Source: CAZOWM01 sp964583615 (lineage in GTDB: Bacteria; Spirochaetota; B62-G9; DRHN01). Taken from it: a stretch of 32,124 nt of DNA. The notes below the pieces were generated by a model. That model did not search any database. It saw only the letters and a program-made list of their open reading frames with translations, and had not been told where the DNA came from. A program made the position numbers and the translations under genes. Every line of letters begins with the position of its first letter. Within the stretch, counting starts at the first letter, position 1. Positions 7,354-15,051 of this stretch are shown here, piece by piece. The DNA lies in NCBI GenBank assembly GCA_964583615.1, contig CAZOWM010000042.1, positions 1 to 32,124 on the forward strand, read 5' to 3'.

Positions 7354-8400
7354 TCAATCTGCAGAAAGGTCGGGTCTGAGTGCAACCTTGATTACCTCGC
7401 CCCTGTCCATGCGTCCCAACGCTTCCACGGCCTGTTCCAGAGGCATCTCGTCTGAGATAAGTGACTCGGTGTCCACTATCCCCGACACAATAAGCTCGTA
7501 GGCTCGCTGTACGTCCAGGGGCGTGCCGTGGAATGTGCCGTGAAGAGTGAGCTCTCCGTAGTGGATCAGGCTGGCGTTGAACTCCACCTGGGTGTTTTCC
7601 TTGAGACCGCCGAAAAATTCGACTCTCCCCCCATTTCGCACCGATTGTATGGCAGTGTGCCAGGCCTTCAAATCGCCTGCTGATTCTATCGCCACGTCTA
7701 CCCCGCGCCCTCCGGTGAGCCGACGGATTTCTTCAGAGGTGTCCTCTCCGGCGCTGAGGGTATGTGTCGCCCCAAGCTTCTTGGCAATATTCAATCTGTT
7801 GTCGCTCAGATCCACAGCGATGATCTGCACTGCTCCGGACAGACGAGAAAGCTGTATATGCATGAGGCCGATGGGACCGGTACCGATCACCGCGACCCGT
7901 TCGCCGTGCTGAATCTGAAGTACACGCTGCCCGTGGACTACGCACATCAGCGGCTCGATGAGGGGTGCCTGCGCATAAGATACGTGGTTCGGTATTGGAA
8001 AGGTATTGAGCTCTACGATAGGGCCAGGTACGATATGGTATTCGGCATAGGTGCCGTAATTGAAGATGATACTCTCACACAAATTATGCTGCCCCTGTTT
8101 ACAGTAGAAGCACCGGTTGCACGGCGCTGAGTTGTGGGCTGTCACCCGCATTCCGGGTTTAAACCTTTTTACCTGCTTTCCCACTCGCACTACGTCACCG
8201 CTAAATTCGTGCCCGAACCTGCAGGGGGGTGTGAGCAGGCGGTAGCCCCGCTTAAGTGCTTTCAGATCGGTGCCGCAGGTGGTGGCGGTACGGACCCGCA
8301 CCAAAATCTCGTCATCAGACGGTTCGGGTATCTGTACTTCCTCGAGCACCAGCTTTCCGGGCCCGTGAAAGATCATTGCCCGCATGCCCTTGTCGCTCAT
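7354..8400 (-). CDS. Zinc-dependent MDR dehydrogenase (sorbitol/threonine-DH type)
   Basis: A 348-residue medium-chain dehydrogenase. Catalytic-zinc ligands are Cys42, His64-Glu65 and Glu149. The structural-zinc set Cys94, Cys97, Cys100 and Cys108 is complete. The Rossmann motif GTGPIG is at 173-178, followed by an acidic residue in IIAVDLS that suggests NAD use. It resembles polyol and L-threonine dehydrogenases (COG1063). The gene lies 115 bp downstream of the kinase on the same strand and is probably co-transcribed, fitting oxidation of an alditol to the ketose that the kinase phosphorylates. That order of reactions is inference. The substrate is unknown. Confidence 0.9.
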   Translation of the reverse strand: MSDKGMRAMIFHGPGKLVLEEVQIPEPSDDEILVRVRTATTCGTDLKALKRGYRLLTPPCRFGHEFSGDVVRVGKQVKRFKPGMRVTAHNSAPCNRCFYCKQGQHNLCESIIFNYGTYAEYHIVPGPIVELNTFPIPNHVSYAQAPLIEPLMCVVHGQRVLQIQHGERVAVIGTGPIGLMHIQLSRLSGAVQIIAVDLSDNRLNIAKKLGATHTLSAGEDTSEEIRRLTGGRGVDVAIESAGDLKAWHTAIQSVRNGGRVEFFGGLKENTQVEFNASLIHYGELTLHGTFHGTPLDVQRAYELIVSGIVDTESLISDEMPLEQAVEALGRMDRGEVIKVALRPDLSAD

Positions 8401-8515
8401 GCTGTTTTTACCCCTTTCAGGGAAAGATTACGTGAAGTACTCCATGCCCCTTTATGCGGGATCTCATGCCATCTGGTAAGACCTCAACCCGGCTTCTACA
8501 GCCCAGCCATGTTTC

Positions 8516-10078
8516 TTAATCAGTGCGTTCTTCAGCATCATGTGTTTTTGCCCCCGGTACACTTTCGCCGAACTGCTGTACTGCCTCACTCAACCGCTGC
8601 ATCTCCTTTCTGACCGAGGGGAACAGGTCCTTGTACACTTCGAAGAGACGGTTGTAGGCCGGGATGTTCTTCTCATCAGGCCTGAACTTCACCTCGTGGC
8701 GGGTCATGTTTTCAGCAGCCTCCTGTATCGAGGAGTACACACCCAAGGCAGTAAACCCAATCATGGCGGCGCCCAGGGCCGAAGATTCTACAGTGCTGGT
8801 GGTGATGATGGGAAGTCCCATTACGTCCGAGGTGATCTGGCCCCACAGCGGGCTCTTCGCGCCGCCTCCAACGAAGGTCACGTCAGAGTATTTGGTATCC
8901 AGGGCCTCGGCCATTGCCTCCAGGAGCATGCGGTGCTCGAAGGCCACTCCCTCCAGAATGGACCGGTACATGTGCCCAGGGGTATGGACGCCGGACCAAC
9001 CCAGTGTGATACCGCGGGAGGCGTTGTCCCAGTAGGGTGCCAGGGCACCGAACCAGTAGGGTACGGTCATCAAGCCGTCCGCGCCAGGCGGAATATCGAA
9101 CACCGCCTTTTCCCAGTACTCCTCGGACCTGCTGCTCGTATCCTTGCTGTAATTGTTTAAAAACCAGCTCACGATGTAGCCGCCTGCCACGTTGGCCTCC
9201 ATGTGATAGGAACCGGGGATTACCCCCAGCAAGGTCCTGAATGCACGGTTTACCACGTACTCCCTGCTGAACCCTCCCAGCACCGTCCAGGTGCCAATGT
9301 AGTAAAATATCCGGTCAGGCTCCGTGGTTCGGGTACCGAGTGCGGCGCAGATACCGTCCCCCGCACCGGTCACAACCGGTAAGCCCTCGGGCAGGCCCGT
9401 TTCCCGCGATGCTGATCTGGTAATCTTCCCGATAACCTGCCCCGGCTCGCAAAGGTCCAGAAAATGATCTCGCCTGAGTCCAAGAGCGTGTATGAGTTCC
9501 ATGGACCATGTTCTGGTTCGGATATCGATGAGCGACATGGGGTCAGCGCTCACATAGGGAGTGATATACTCGCCTATGAGATGTTTGAGCAGGAATCCAT
9601 GTACGTCAATATACTTGTACACCTTTTTTGCGATCTCAGGTTCGTTTTCCATGATCCAGAGGATTTTATAGAGACTGCACACGTAACTGGGGTACCGCCC
9701 GGTGATGCTCATCACCTTGTCGCCGCCAAGCCGTTTAATGACCCGTTCTACCTGTTTTTCGGAACGCATGTCCATGTGGAGAAGGGCTTTGCGCAGCGGA
9801 GTGCCGTCTTTGTCTACCGGTACGAAGGTCTCGCGCTGGTGGGTTATAGCCAGGCACTGGATACGTTTGACGTCCGTGTTCTCGAGAGCTTGACTGATTG
9901 CCGAGCTGGCTGCCGGCCACCACTCATTTGCGTCCTGCTCAAACCACCCCAGCCTGGGTGTGTCGATGCCGTGTTCGGCACGGCCCTCCGATAGACAATT
10001 GCCGCTTTGGTCCCACACAAAGGCCCTGCACGACTGGGTCCCGCTGTCAATACTCATAATAAGGACGGGCTTCGCCAT
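8516..10078 (-). CDS. FGGY-family carbohydrate kinase (xylulokinase-like)
   Basis: Sugar or polyol kinase of 520 residues, normal length for the family. The phosphate-1 loop region MSIDSGTQSCRAFVWD (8-23) and ITHQRETFVPVD (78-89) are in the N-terminal domain. The catalytic base is Asp241 in GAGDGICAALG. The C-terminal signature VGGGAKSPLW is at 402-411. The region ADPMSLIDIRTRTWS resembles xylulokinases, while HQRE is closer to glycerol kinases, so substrate assignment by name would be unsafe. A strong GGGGAGGTG lies 3 nt before the ATG. First gene of a minus-strand operon with the zinc dehydrogenase, driven by the promoter at 10260-10288. Likely role: trapping a ketose or alditol as its phosphate after import. 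Confidence 0.92.
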   Translation of the reverse strand: MAKPVLIMSIDSGTQSCRAFVWDQSGNCLSEGRAEHGIDTPRLGWFEQDANEWWPAASSAISQALENTDVKRIQCLAITHQRETFVPVDKDGTPLRKALLHMDMRSEKQVERVIKRLGGDKVMSITGRYPSYVCSLYKILWIMENEPEIAKKVYKYIDVHGFLLKHLIGEYITPYVSADPMSLIDIRTRTWSMELIHALGLRRDHFLDLCEPGQVIGKITRSASRETGLPEGLPVVTGAGDGICAALGTRTTEPDRIFYYIGTWTVLGGFSREYVVNRAFRTLLGVIPGSYHMEANVAGGYIVSWFLNNYSKDTSSRSEEYWEKAVFDIPPGADGLMTVPYWFGALAPYWDNASRGITLGWSGVHTPGHMYRSILEGVAFEHRMLLEAMAEALDTKYSDVTFVGGGAKSPLWGQITSDVMGLPIITTSTVESSALGAAMIGFTALGVYSSIQEAAENMTRHEVKFRPDEKNIPAYNRLFEVYKDLFPSVRKEMQRLSEAVQQFGESVPGAKTHDAEERTD

Positions 10079-10241
10079 TCACACCTCCCCGGCAACAGGT
10101 GAAGATTCACGTGCCGTACACGCACATGTATTTAGGAATACACTCTTTTCGGCTGCGTGAACTCGTCTGTCGGGATCACTGCAGCTCCAGCACATTATTC
10201 AGTCAATTGATACGAAAAGTAGCCTTTTTAGCTGATAGGTC

Positions 10242-10288
10242 TTGACAAACTGTTCAGACAGTATAGCATAGTGTTAAAAATTTGTAAA
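10242..10288. promoter_or_regulatory. Divergent promoter region with embedded palindrome
   Basis: On the minus strand TTTACA (10283-10288) and TATACT (10260-10265) are 17 nt apart, a near-consensus promoter for the kinase operon with a leader of about 175 nt. On the plus strand a perfect TTGACA (10242-10247) faces the SDR and importer genes, but its -10 is weak (TAGCAT after 16 nt). The palindrome ACTGT-TCAG-ACAGT (10249-10262) overlaps the minus-strand -10 and lies between the two, a good place for one repressor to silence both directions. The rest of the 348-bp gap (10079-10426) shows nothing else I recognise. Confidence 0.6.
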
Positions 10289-10426
10289 TATTTTGGATCA
10301 TTTTTGGTACCGGTTGAAGCCTGTGCTCTTAAAGCGTATGGGAGAGGCACAAAGTGCTTGAAAAATAACCGGGTGGATAAAATGAAATCGAAAATTTAAT
10401 ACGTATTTACCGAAGAGGATACCTCA

Positions 10427-11018
10427 TTGATACCGATTGATTTCAGCGGAAAAGTCGTTTTGATCACCGGCGGCGGGCGGGGCATCGGCCGCAGCACGGC
10501 GTTGCGGTGCGCGGAAGCCGGAGCCGATGCGGTCATTTTCGACCTGAGGGAGGATGAGTCCCGGGACGCAGTGCAACAGATTGAGTCTACTGGTAAAAAG
10601 GCGTCTTTCTACCGCGTTGACATTTCGAGTGAAGCTGAAGTGAATGCCGGAGTCGAAAAAACGCTCAGCGAGTACGGAAGAATCGACTTCTTCGTAAACA
10701 GCGCCGCCATAACGTCGAAGCAGCCCTTTCCCCAGCTTNNNNNNNNNNNNNNNNNNNNNNNNNNNNNNNNNNNNNNNNNNNNNNNNNNNNNNNNNNNNNN
10801 NNNNNNNNNNNNNNNNNNNNNNNNNNNNNNNNNNNNNNGAGCTGCTGGAAGACATTTACAGCAACGAGCACCTGGAGCTCCTGGCCAATCAGACGCCGCT
10901 GAAAAGGCTTTCCACTCCAGAGGAAATCGCAAACGTGGTTTTGTTTCTCTGCTCCGATCTGTCCACCTATCTTACCGGACAGCTGATTCTCGTTGATGGG
11001 GGAAGAACCTATTCCTGA
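10427..11018 (+). CDS. SDR-family dehydrogenase, interrupted by assembly gap
   Basis: The N-terminal 104 residues carry TGGGRGIG (cofactor loop, about 14-21), an aspartate at the end of strand 2, and NSAA at 91-94 in place of the usual NNAG. After the Ns, bases 10839-11018 encode 59 residues with TPLKRLSTPEEIA and LILVDGGRTYS, a normal SDR C-terminus. The two halves lie in different frames only because the gap length is arbitrary. Alignment by eye to the SDR at 4625-5404 indicates about 88 residues (264 bp) are missing, including the catalytic Ser, Tyr and Lys. Starts at TTG behind AGAGGAT. It heads the plus-strand operon leading into the importer. The substrate is unknown; a polyol or keto-sugar is likely by context. 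Confidence 0.85.
10739..10838. other. Assembly gap (100 Ns)
   Basis: Exactly 100 Ns, the conventional placeholder for a gap of unknown size. By comparison with an intact SDR, the true missing length is probably near 264 bp. Confidence 0.99.
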
Positions 11019-11031
11019 TTTTAAAAAATGA

Positions 11032-11060
11032 TTGCAAAATTATTTTTACTGTGATAAAAG
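11032..11060 (+). promoter_or_regulatory. Possible internal promoter before the importer operon
   Basis: TTGCAA (11032-11037) and TAAAAG (11055-11060) are 17 nt apart, each four of six to consensus, in an A/T-rich gap of 177 bp. The spacer contains the imperfect palindrome TTTTA-CTGTGA-TAAAA. Weak evidence; the operon may also be read through from the SDR gene. Confidence 0.3.
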
Positions 11061-11195
11061 AGTATAAATAAAAAAAAATAGCGAAAAATATCTGTAAAGG
11101 AGAAAGAAAAACAACGAGAAAGGCGGTGATGCATTGATAGAAAAATTTTTTATACAAAAAGAATGGAATTTAAACTTTCACAGAGGGAGGAATCA

Positions 11196-12845
11196 ATGAA
11201 AAGAAAAGTTCGTTTCGTCGTTGTCGGCTTGTTCGTTACCGGGTGCCTTTTAGTCGGTGGCCTGGCAATGGCGAGCAAAGAAGAAGAAAAGGAGGAGCAG
11301 TATCTGCAGGCGGCACAGGAGATAGCAGCAACGATCGGCACCGATACTGTTCTCACGCAGGATCAGCTGATCGAGGAGCTGGAATGGTTCGCCAAGGCTG
11401 CCGCGCCCTACCGGGGCCAGCAGGTCAGGGCTGCCTACGAGTCGGTGCCCCTCACCATGTGGGAAGCAGAGAATATTGGGCCCATGTTCGAGAAGCTCAC
11501 CGGCATCAAGGCTGCAATCGAGGGGATCGCAGGCGACGAGACCATGCGGAAGATGAGGATGGAGGCGGAGACCAAGCAGGGCTCCTACGACACCATCAAC
11601 ATAGACCAGGACATGGTGGGTTTTTTCACCTATGTTGGAGGTGCAGCGGACCTGACGGAACTTATGGAGGAACACCCGGAGCTCAGCAGCCCCTACCTCG
11701 ACCTGGATGACTACACCTCCGACAAAATCTGCAGGAACGCGCTGAACGGGCATTTGTTCATTCTGTGTGACTACGAGAAGCCTGTTGGAACGGTATATAG
11801 AAAGGACTGGTTTACCGATCCCAAAGAGAAGCAGGCCTTCAAGCAGAAGTACGGCTACGAGCTGAAGACCCCCATGCAGTGGTTCGAGGAAGGTGTGAAT
11901 TCCGGAAACGTCAAGAAAGACTGGACGTTTCAGAAGAGCCTGGATGTGGCGGAGTTTTTCACCAGGTCCGACAAGAACATGTACGGCACCATCGTGGGTA
12001 TGAAGCCTGGATGGCATCTGGCCTGGTTTTATAACGACGTGCTGGATCAATGCGCGGGCATTGGCTCAAAAGCAACAGGGCCGCCTCTCAAAACTCTTCC
12101 TCCTCACTGCCGTCCCTGGAGCCAGGTGTACGGAGTGAAGTATGCGGAAGACGGCAAGACCATTCTTGGCGCTTCTGTGAGCAGGGGCGGACGGCTCAAC
12201 AGCCAGAGAGGTATCGATTCCTTCAAATACCTCCACTACGACCTGCCGAAGTATGCTCCAATCCAGAAAGCCCGGGAAAAGGACTCTGTAGAGGCGTATG
12301 TGGCCTTCGGCATAGACGGCAACTACGCCTTCAACCTGCAGCATATGTGCTTTTTCCCCACCTACAATGGGGCTGACTCCAAGATAAAAGGCAAGTACGA
12401 GGTCGCCCCCGTTCCAGTGGACGAGCGGTACTTTGAGTACGGTATGGTCCGCGGCTACTGGGACGCCGAAGGTTGGGCGATCACCGAAGGCAGCAAGCAC
12501 AAAGAAGCCACCTGGCTGTTCGCTCAGTTCATGACCTCCAAGTCGGTTTCGGTGTACAAGAACCTGGAGGGTATCATGCCGATCCGCTATTCCACCATCA
12601 ATTCAAAACAGATGATGGCCCACGACAAGGAGTGGGGCGGGTTCATTTCGCTGCTCCAGAAACCAGAATTCGTGGATTACAACGCGGGCACCGACGAGCT
12701 GTGGCCCGGGTTTCCCGACACCAACGAGCCGGTCTCTACGGCAGTTGCCGAGGCCCTTGGTAAGGGTATGAGCCCAAAGGAGATGGCAGATCTGGTCGCC
12801 AAACGACTGGATAACTTCCTCCTGGAGAAGGGGTGGATCAAGTAA
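11196..12845 (+). CDS. Polyol ABC importer binding protein, GlpV-like
   Basis: A large periplasmic solute-binding protein of 549 residues, well above the 400-450 of most sugar-binding proteins and close to rhizobial GlpV. The start is taken at ATG 11196, which has GGGAGGA four nt upstream, rather than an in-frame ATG 11 codons earlier. Signal peptide at 1-26 (KRK, hydrophobic core, LAMA then SKEE); a VTGC lipobox-like string lies inside the core, so a lipoprotein cannot be fully excluded. The C-terminal half has the family-typical FNLQHMCFFPTYNG and GYWDAEGWAITEGS. First gene of a set ordered V-P-Q-U-S-T. Glycerol is the ligand of the named relatives; here the surrounding kinase and dehydrogenases suggest another sugar alcohol. 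Confidence 0.88.
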   Translation: MKRKVRFVVVGLFVTGCLLVGGLAMASKEEEKEEQYLQAAQEIAATIGTDTVLTQDQLIEELEWFAKAAAPYRGQQVRAAYESVPLTMWEAENIGPMFEKLTGIKAAIEGIAGDETMRKMRMEAETKQGSYDTINIDQDMVGFFTYVGGAADLTELMEEHPELSSPYLDLDDYTSDKICRNALNGHLFILCDYEKPVGTVYRKDWFTDPKEKQAFKQKYGYELKTPMQWFEEGVNSGNVKKDWTFQKSLDVAEFFTRSDKNMYGTIVGMKPGWHLAWFYNDVLDQCAGIGSKATGPPLKTLPPHCRPWSQVYGVKYAEDGKTILGASVSRGGRLNSQRGIDSFKYLHYDLPKYAPIQKAREKDSVEAYVAFGIDGNYAFNLQHMCFFPTYNGADSKIKGKYEVAPVPVDERYFEYGMVRGYWDAEGWAITEGSKHKEATWLFAQFMTSKSVSVYKNLEGIMPIRYSTINSKQMMAHDKEWGGFISLLQKPEFVDYNAGTDELWPGFPDTNEPVSTAVAEALGKGMSPKEMADLVAKRLDNFLLEKGWIK

Positions 12846-12856
12846 AGCTATTCGAA

Positions 12857-12901
12857 AGGCGAGGCCGGGTTCCGGAAAAAAGCCGGCCCGCCTTCTTTTT
12901 T
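12857..12901 (+). terminator. Attenuating terminator after the binding-protein gene
   Basis: A GC-rich stem of about 12 bp (12857-12869 with 12884-12895, one bulged A) with a 14-nt loop is followed by a T-rich tract interrupted by one C. It sits 12 bases after the binding-protein stop and before the permease genes. Partial termination would make binding protein in excess over membrane subunits. The rest of the gap to 13018 shows no other element. Confidence 0.7.
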
Positions 12902-13018
12902 CATCCGCCCGTATCGTCAAATCCGGTATTCAGCAGTTTCACGAACCGGGGTGACGGCAGTTGAGAATGGGTTTGGCGATCCTACCGCGGCGGCAACAGA
13001 GAAGAGGGAGCGGGTTTC

Positions 13019-13870
13019 ATGACAGACAAGAGACATTTACTGATTTTTCCGGCAATAATTATTCTGCTTTTCAATTCGGTCTTTCCGCTGCTAGTGGTCC
13101 TGAACTACTCATTTACAAAGCCCTTTTCGCAAAATCCCACTTTCGTGCAGCTGACGAATTTCATCGACGTGCTCCACTCAGAGGAGTGGTGGGCCGCATT
13201 CCGAAGAAACTCGATTTTCACGGGGGTGATACTTGCCATAGAGGTCCCAATTGGTCTGATACTGGCGCTTGTTATCCGGGGCAAAGGAAAGCTGGTCGGC
13301 GTGGTATCCACTGTGGTTATCCTCCCCAGCCTGATCCCATGGGTTTCGATCGGGGTGTTGTGGCGGCTGATGACCATGACGGGCGGCCCTATCCCTCTGT
13401 TCATGAAAACGCTCGGGGTTGATTATATCCTGATGGAACCTCGATCGGCCTTCTGGACTCTTATCGTGATGGACGCGTGGCATTGGATCTCTCTGGTATT
13501 CCTTCTGCTGTCAGCCAGCCTGGTCACCATACCGGACGTGTATTACACTGCGGCCAGGATTGACGGCTCCACAAAGTGGCAGACCTTTCGGTACATCACA
13601 ATGCCCGGAATCAAACTGTCGCTGATTACCGTGCTGCTGTTACGGATCATCGATTCGTTCAAGATATTCGACGAGAACTTTATCCTTACAGGTGGCGGTC
13701 CTGGGAGGGCCACCGAGCTGCTTAGTTTTTTTATAATAAAAAAGGGTATTCGGGAGTGGCTGGGAGGTTTCTCGGCTGCGGCCTCAATGATCTATCTGGT
13801 CATTGTCGTCCTGCTTTGCTACCTCCTGATCACCTTCATGACCAAGGGGAAGGGGCTGCTCGAACGATAG
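13019..13870 (+). CDS. Polyol ABC importer permease, GlpP-like
   Basis: Inner-membrane permease of 283 residues with six hydrophobic segments. The cytoplasmic EAA loop that docks onto the ATPases is at about 174-198 (YYTAARIDGSTKWQTF...MPG), characteristic of MalF/UgpA-type carbohydrate importers. The ATG has GGGAG eight nt upstream. It follows the binding-protein gene past a 173-bp gap with an attenuator-like hairpin, and pairs with the next permease as a heterodimeric channel. GlpP naming is by gene order plus the adjacent DUF2160 gene, not by a unique motif. Confidence 0.88.
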   Translation: MTDKRHLLIFPAIIILLFNSVFPLLVVLNYSFTKPFSQNPTFVQLTNFIDVLHSEEWWAAFRRNSIFTGVILAIEVPIGLILALVIRGKGKLVGVVSTVVILPSLIPWVSIGVLWRLMTMTGGPIPLFMKTLGVDYILMEPRSAFWTLIVMDAWHWISLVFLLLSASLVTIPDVYYTAARIDGSTKWQTFRYITMPGIKLSLITVLLLRIIDSFKIFDENFILTGGGPGRATELLSFFIIKKGIREWLGGFSAAASMIYLVIVVLLCYLLITFMTKGKGLLER

Positions 13871-13910
13871 TTTTAGCGATTACACCTTTTTAGAGGAGTG
13901 GACGAGAGAC

Positions 13911-14747
13911 ATGATTACCAAATCGAAGAAAAACCTGGCAAAACAGATCGGGAAGACCATTTTCTACCTGCTGGTCATATTCGTTTTCCTCTTTCCGATC
14001 TACTTCATGACCATAACTGCGCTCAAGACACGGTCGGAGATCGAGACTCAAACGACTTTCTTCCCGCGGGAAGTAATATTTAAAAATTTTCTAGAGATGA
14101 CCAGGGGTCCCTGGGCGAGGGCTATAATCAATTCACTTGTCGTGTGTATCGGGAGCGCGGCGCTGTGCCTGCCCATCTCGTTTTTTGCCGCCTACGCGTT
14201 CTCAAGGAGGCCATTCCTGGGGGACATCCATCTGTACTTCTGGCTCATCACCAACAGGATGGCGCCGCCCGCGTGTTTTATATTACCGTTTTTTGCGATA
14301 TACAGCAACATTGGGTTATTCGACACCAAGCTGGGGCTGCTCTTCTCCTATACCCTTTTCAACCTTCCGCTGTCCATATGGATCTGGATGAGTTTCATGG
14401 AGGCGGTTCCCAAGGAGATAGACGATGCGGCATTTCTGGACGGTTTCACGGTGTGGCGTTATTTCGGCAGGGTATTCCTGCCCGTAATGAAGCCGGGCCT
14501 GATCACAGTGGCTGTGTTCATCTGGATGTTTTCGTGGACGGAAATGATGTTTGCGGTGAACCTGACTGCGGTAGCGGCAAAGACGCTGCCCGCACAGCTC
14601 ACTGTTACGGTTATGCGTCTGGGGTACGGTGTCGACTGGGGAATGGCTGCGGCCGGAGGAACCATATCCATCATACCCGGAATTGTGCTCGTCATCTTCA
14701 CCAAGAAATATCTCACGCGCGGATTCGTGCCGCTGAGAAGACTGTAA
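13911..14747 (+). CDS. Polyol ABC importer permease, GlpQ-like
   Basis: Second inner-membrane permease, 278 residues, MalG/UgpE type. It begins with a basic cytoplasmic N-terminus and first membrane span at about 17-37. The EAA loop is at about 168-194 (KEIDDAAFLDGFTVWRYF...LPVMKP). It ends in the usual C-terminal GFVPLRRL. The ribosome site is poorly spaced (GAGGAG 12 nt before the ATG), so translation may rely on coupling to the upstream gene 40 bp away. Forms the channel with the preceding permease. Confidence 0.88.
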   Translation: MITKSKKNLAKQIGKTIFYLLVIFVFLFPIYFMTITALKTRSEIETQTTFFPREVIFKNFLEMTRGPWARAIINSLVVCIGSAALCLPISFFAAYAFSRRPFLGDIHLYFWLITNRMAPPACFILPFFAIYSNIGLFDTKLGLLFSYTLFNLPLSIWIWMSFMEAVPKEIDDAAFLDGFTVWRYFGRVFLPVMKPGLITVAVFIWMFSWTEMMFAVNLTAVAAKTLPAQLTVTVMRLGYGVDWGMAAAGGTISIIPGIVLVIFTKKYLTRGFVPLRRL

Positions 14748-14768
14748 ACCACCGAGGAGGTCGGATAT

Positions 14769-15047
14769 ATGTGGACGTGGATCCATGCACAATGGCAAGT
14801 GTTCGCAGGGCTAGGTGTCTTGCTTGCCTGGTTGCCTGCTATTGCAGTCTATGATTTAGTGCGAAAACCGGTCCCCCGCAAGGGGTTTTTAGGTCTGGAA
14901 TCTACACCTGGGGTTCGCTTTTTTATCGGGATGATGGCGTTTATCTTCATACACATCGGCTGGCTGCTTGTTGTTCCGGGGCAGCCGATTGTCATTCCCT
15001 TTGTTGTGTCGATTATTCTGCTGTTCGTGATTATGATATGGGGATAG
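14769..15047 (+). CDS. DUF2160 small membrane protein, GlpU-like
   Basis: A 92-residue integral membrane protein with three hydrophobic segments (about 11-29, 49-68 and 73-91). The arrangement W-W near the start, GFLGLESTPGVRFFIG in the middle and FIHIGWLL after it matches my recollection of the DUF2160 family, whose members accompany glycerol-type ABC importers in rhizobia. Strong GAGGAGG ribosome site 8 nt upstream; 4 nt separate it from the next gene. Its molecular role is not established; an accessory transporter subunit is the natural guess. Its presence is the best evidence that this importer belongs to the GlpSTPQUV class. Confidence 0.82.
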   Translation: MWTWIHAQWQVFAGLGVLLAWLPAIAVYDLVRKPVPRKGFLGLESTPGVRFFIGMMAFIFIHIGWLLVVPGQPIVIPFVVSIILLFVIMIWG

Positions 15048-15051
15048 CCTT

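Noticed and set aside
10427..10996. A 189-residue frame running straight through the Ns
   Set aside because: After the gap this frame gives a non-SDR sequence, while another frame gives a perfect SDR C-terminus ending at 11018. The continuation is an artefact of the arbitrary gap length.
11250..12050. Long minus-strand open frame of 266 residues opposite the binding-protein gene
   Set aside because: Lacks any recognisable motif or ribosome site and is a shadow of a strongly coding plus-strand gene with signal peptide and family features.
12050..12120. Possible compensated frameshift in the importer binding protein around GSKATGPPLKTLPPHCRPW
   Set aside because: The stretch looks slightly odd, but no alternative frame gives a more family-like sequence and the reading frame is intact on both sides.
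14144..14854. A 236-residue plus-strand frame overlapping the GlpQ-like permease
   Set aside because: Out of frame with a clear permease bearing an EAA loop; its composition looks like frame-shifted sequence.
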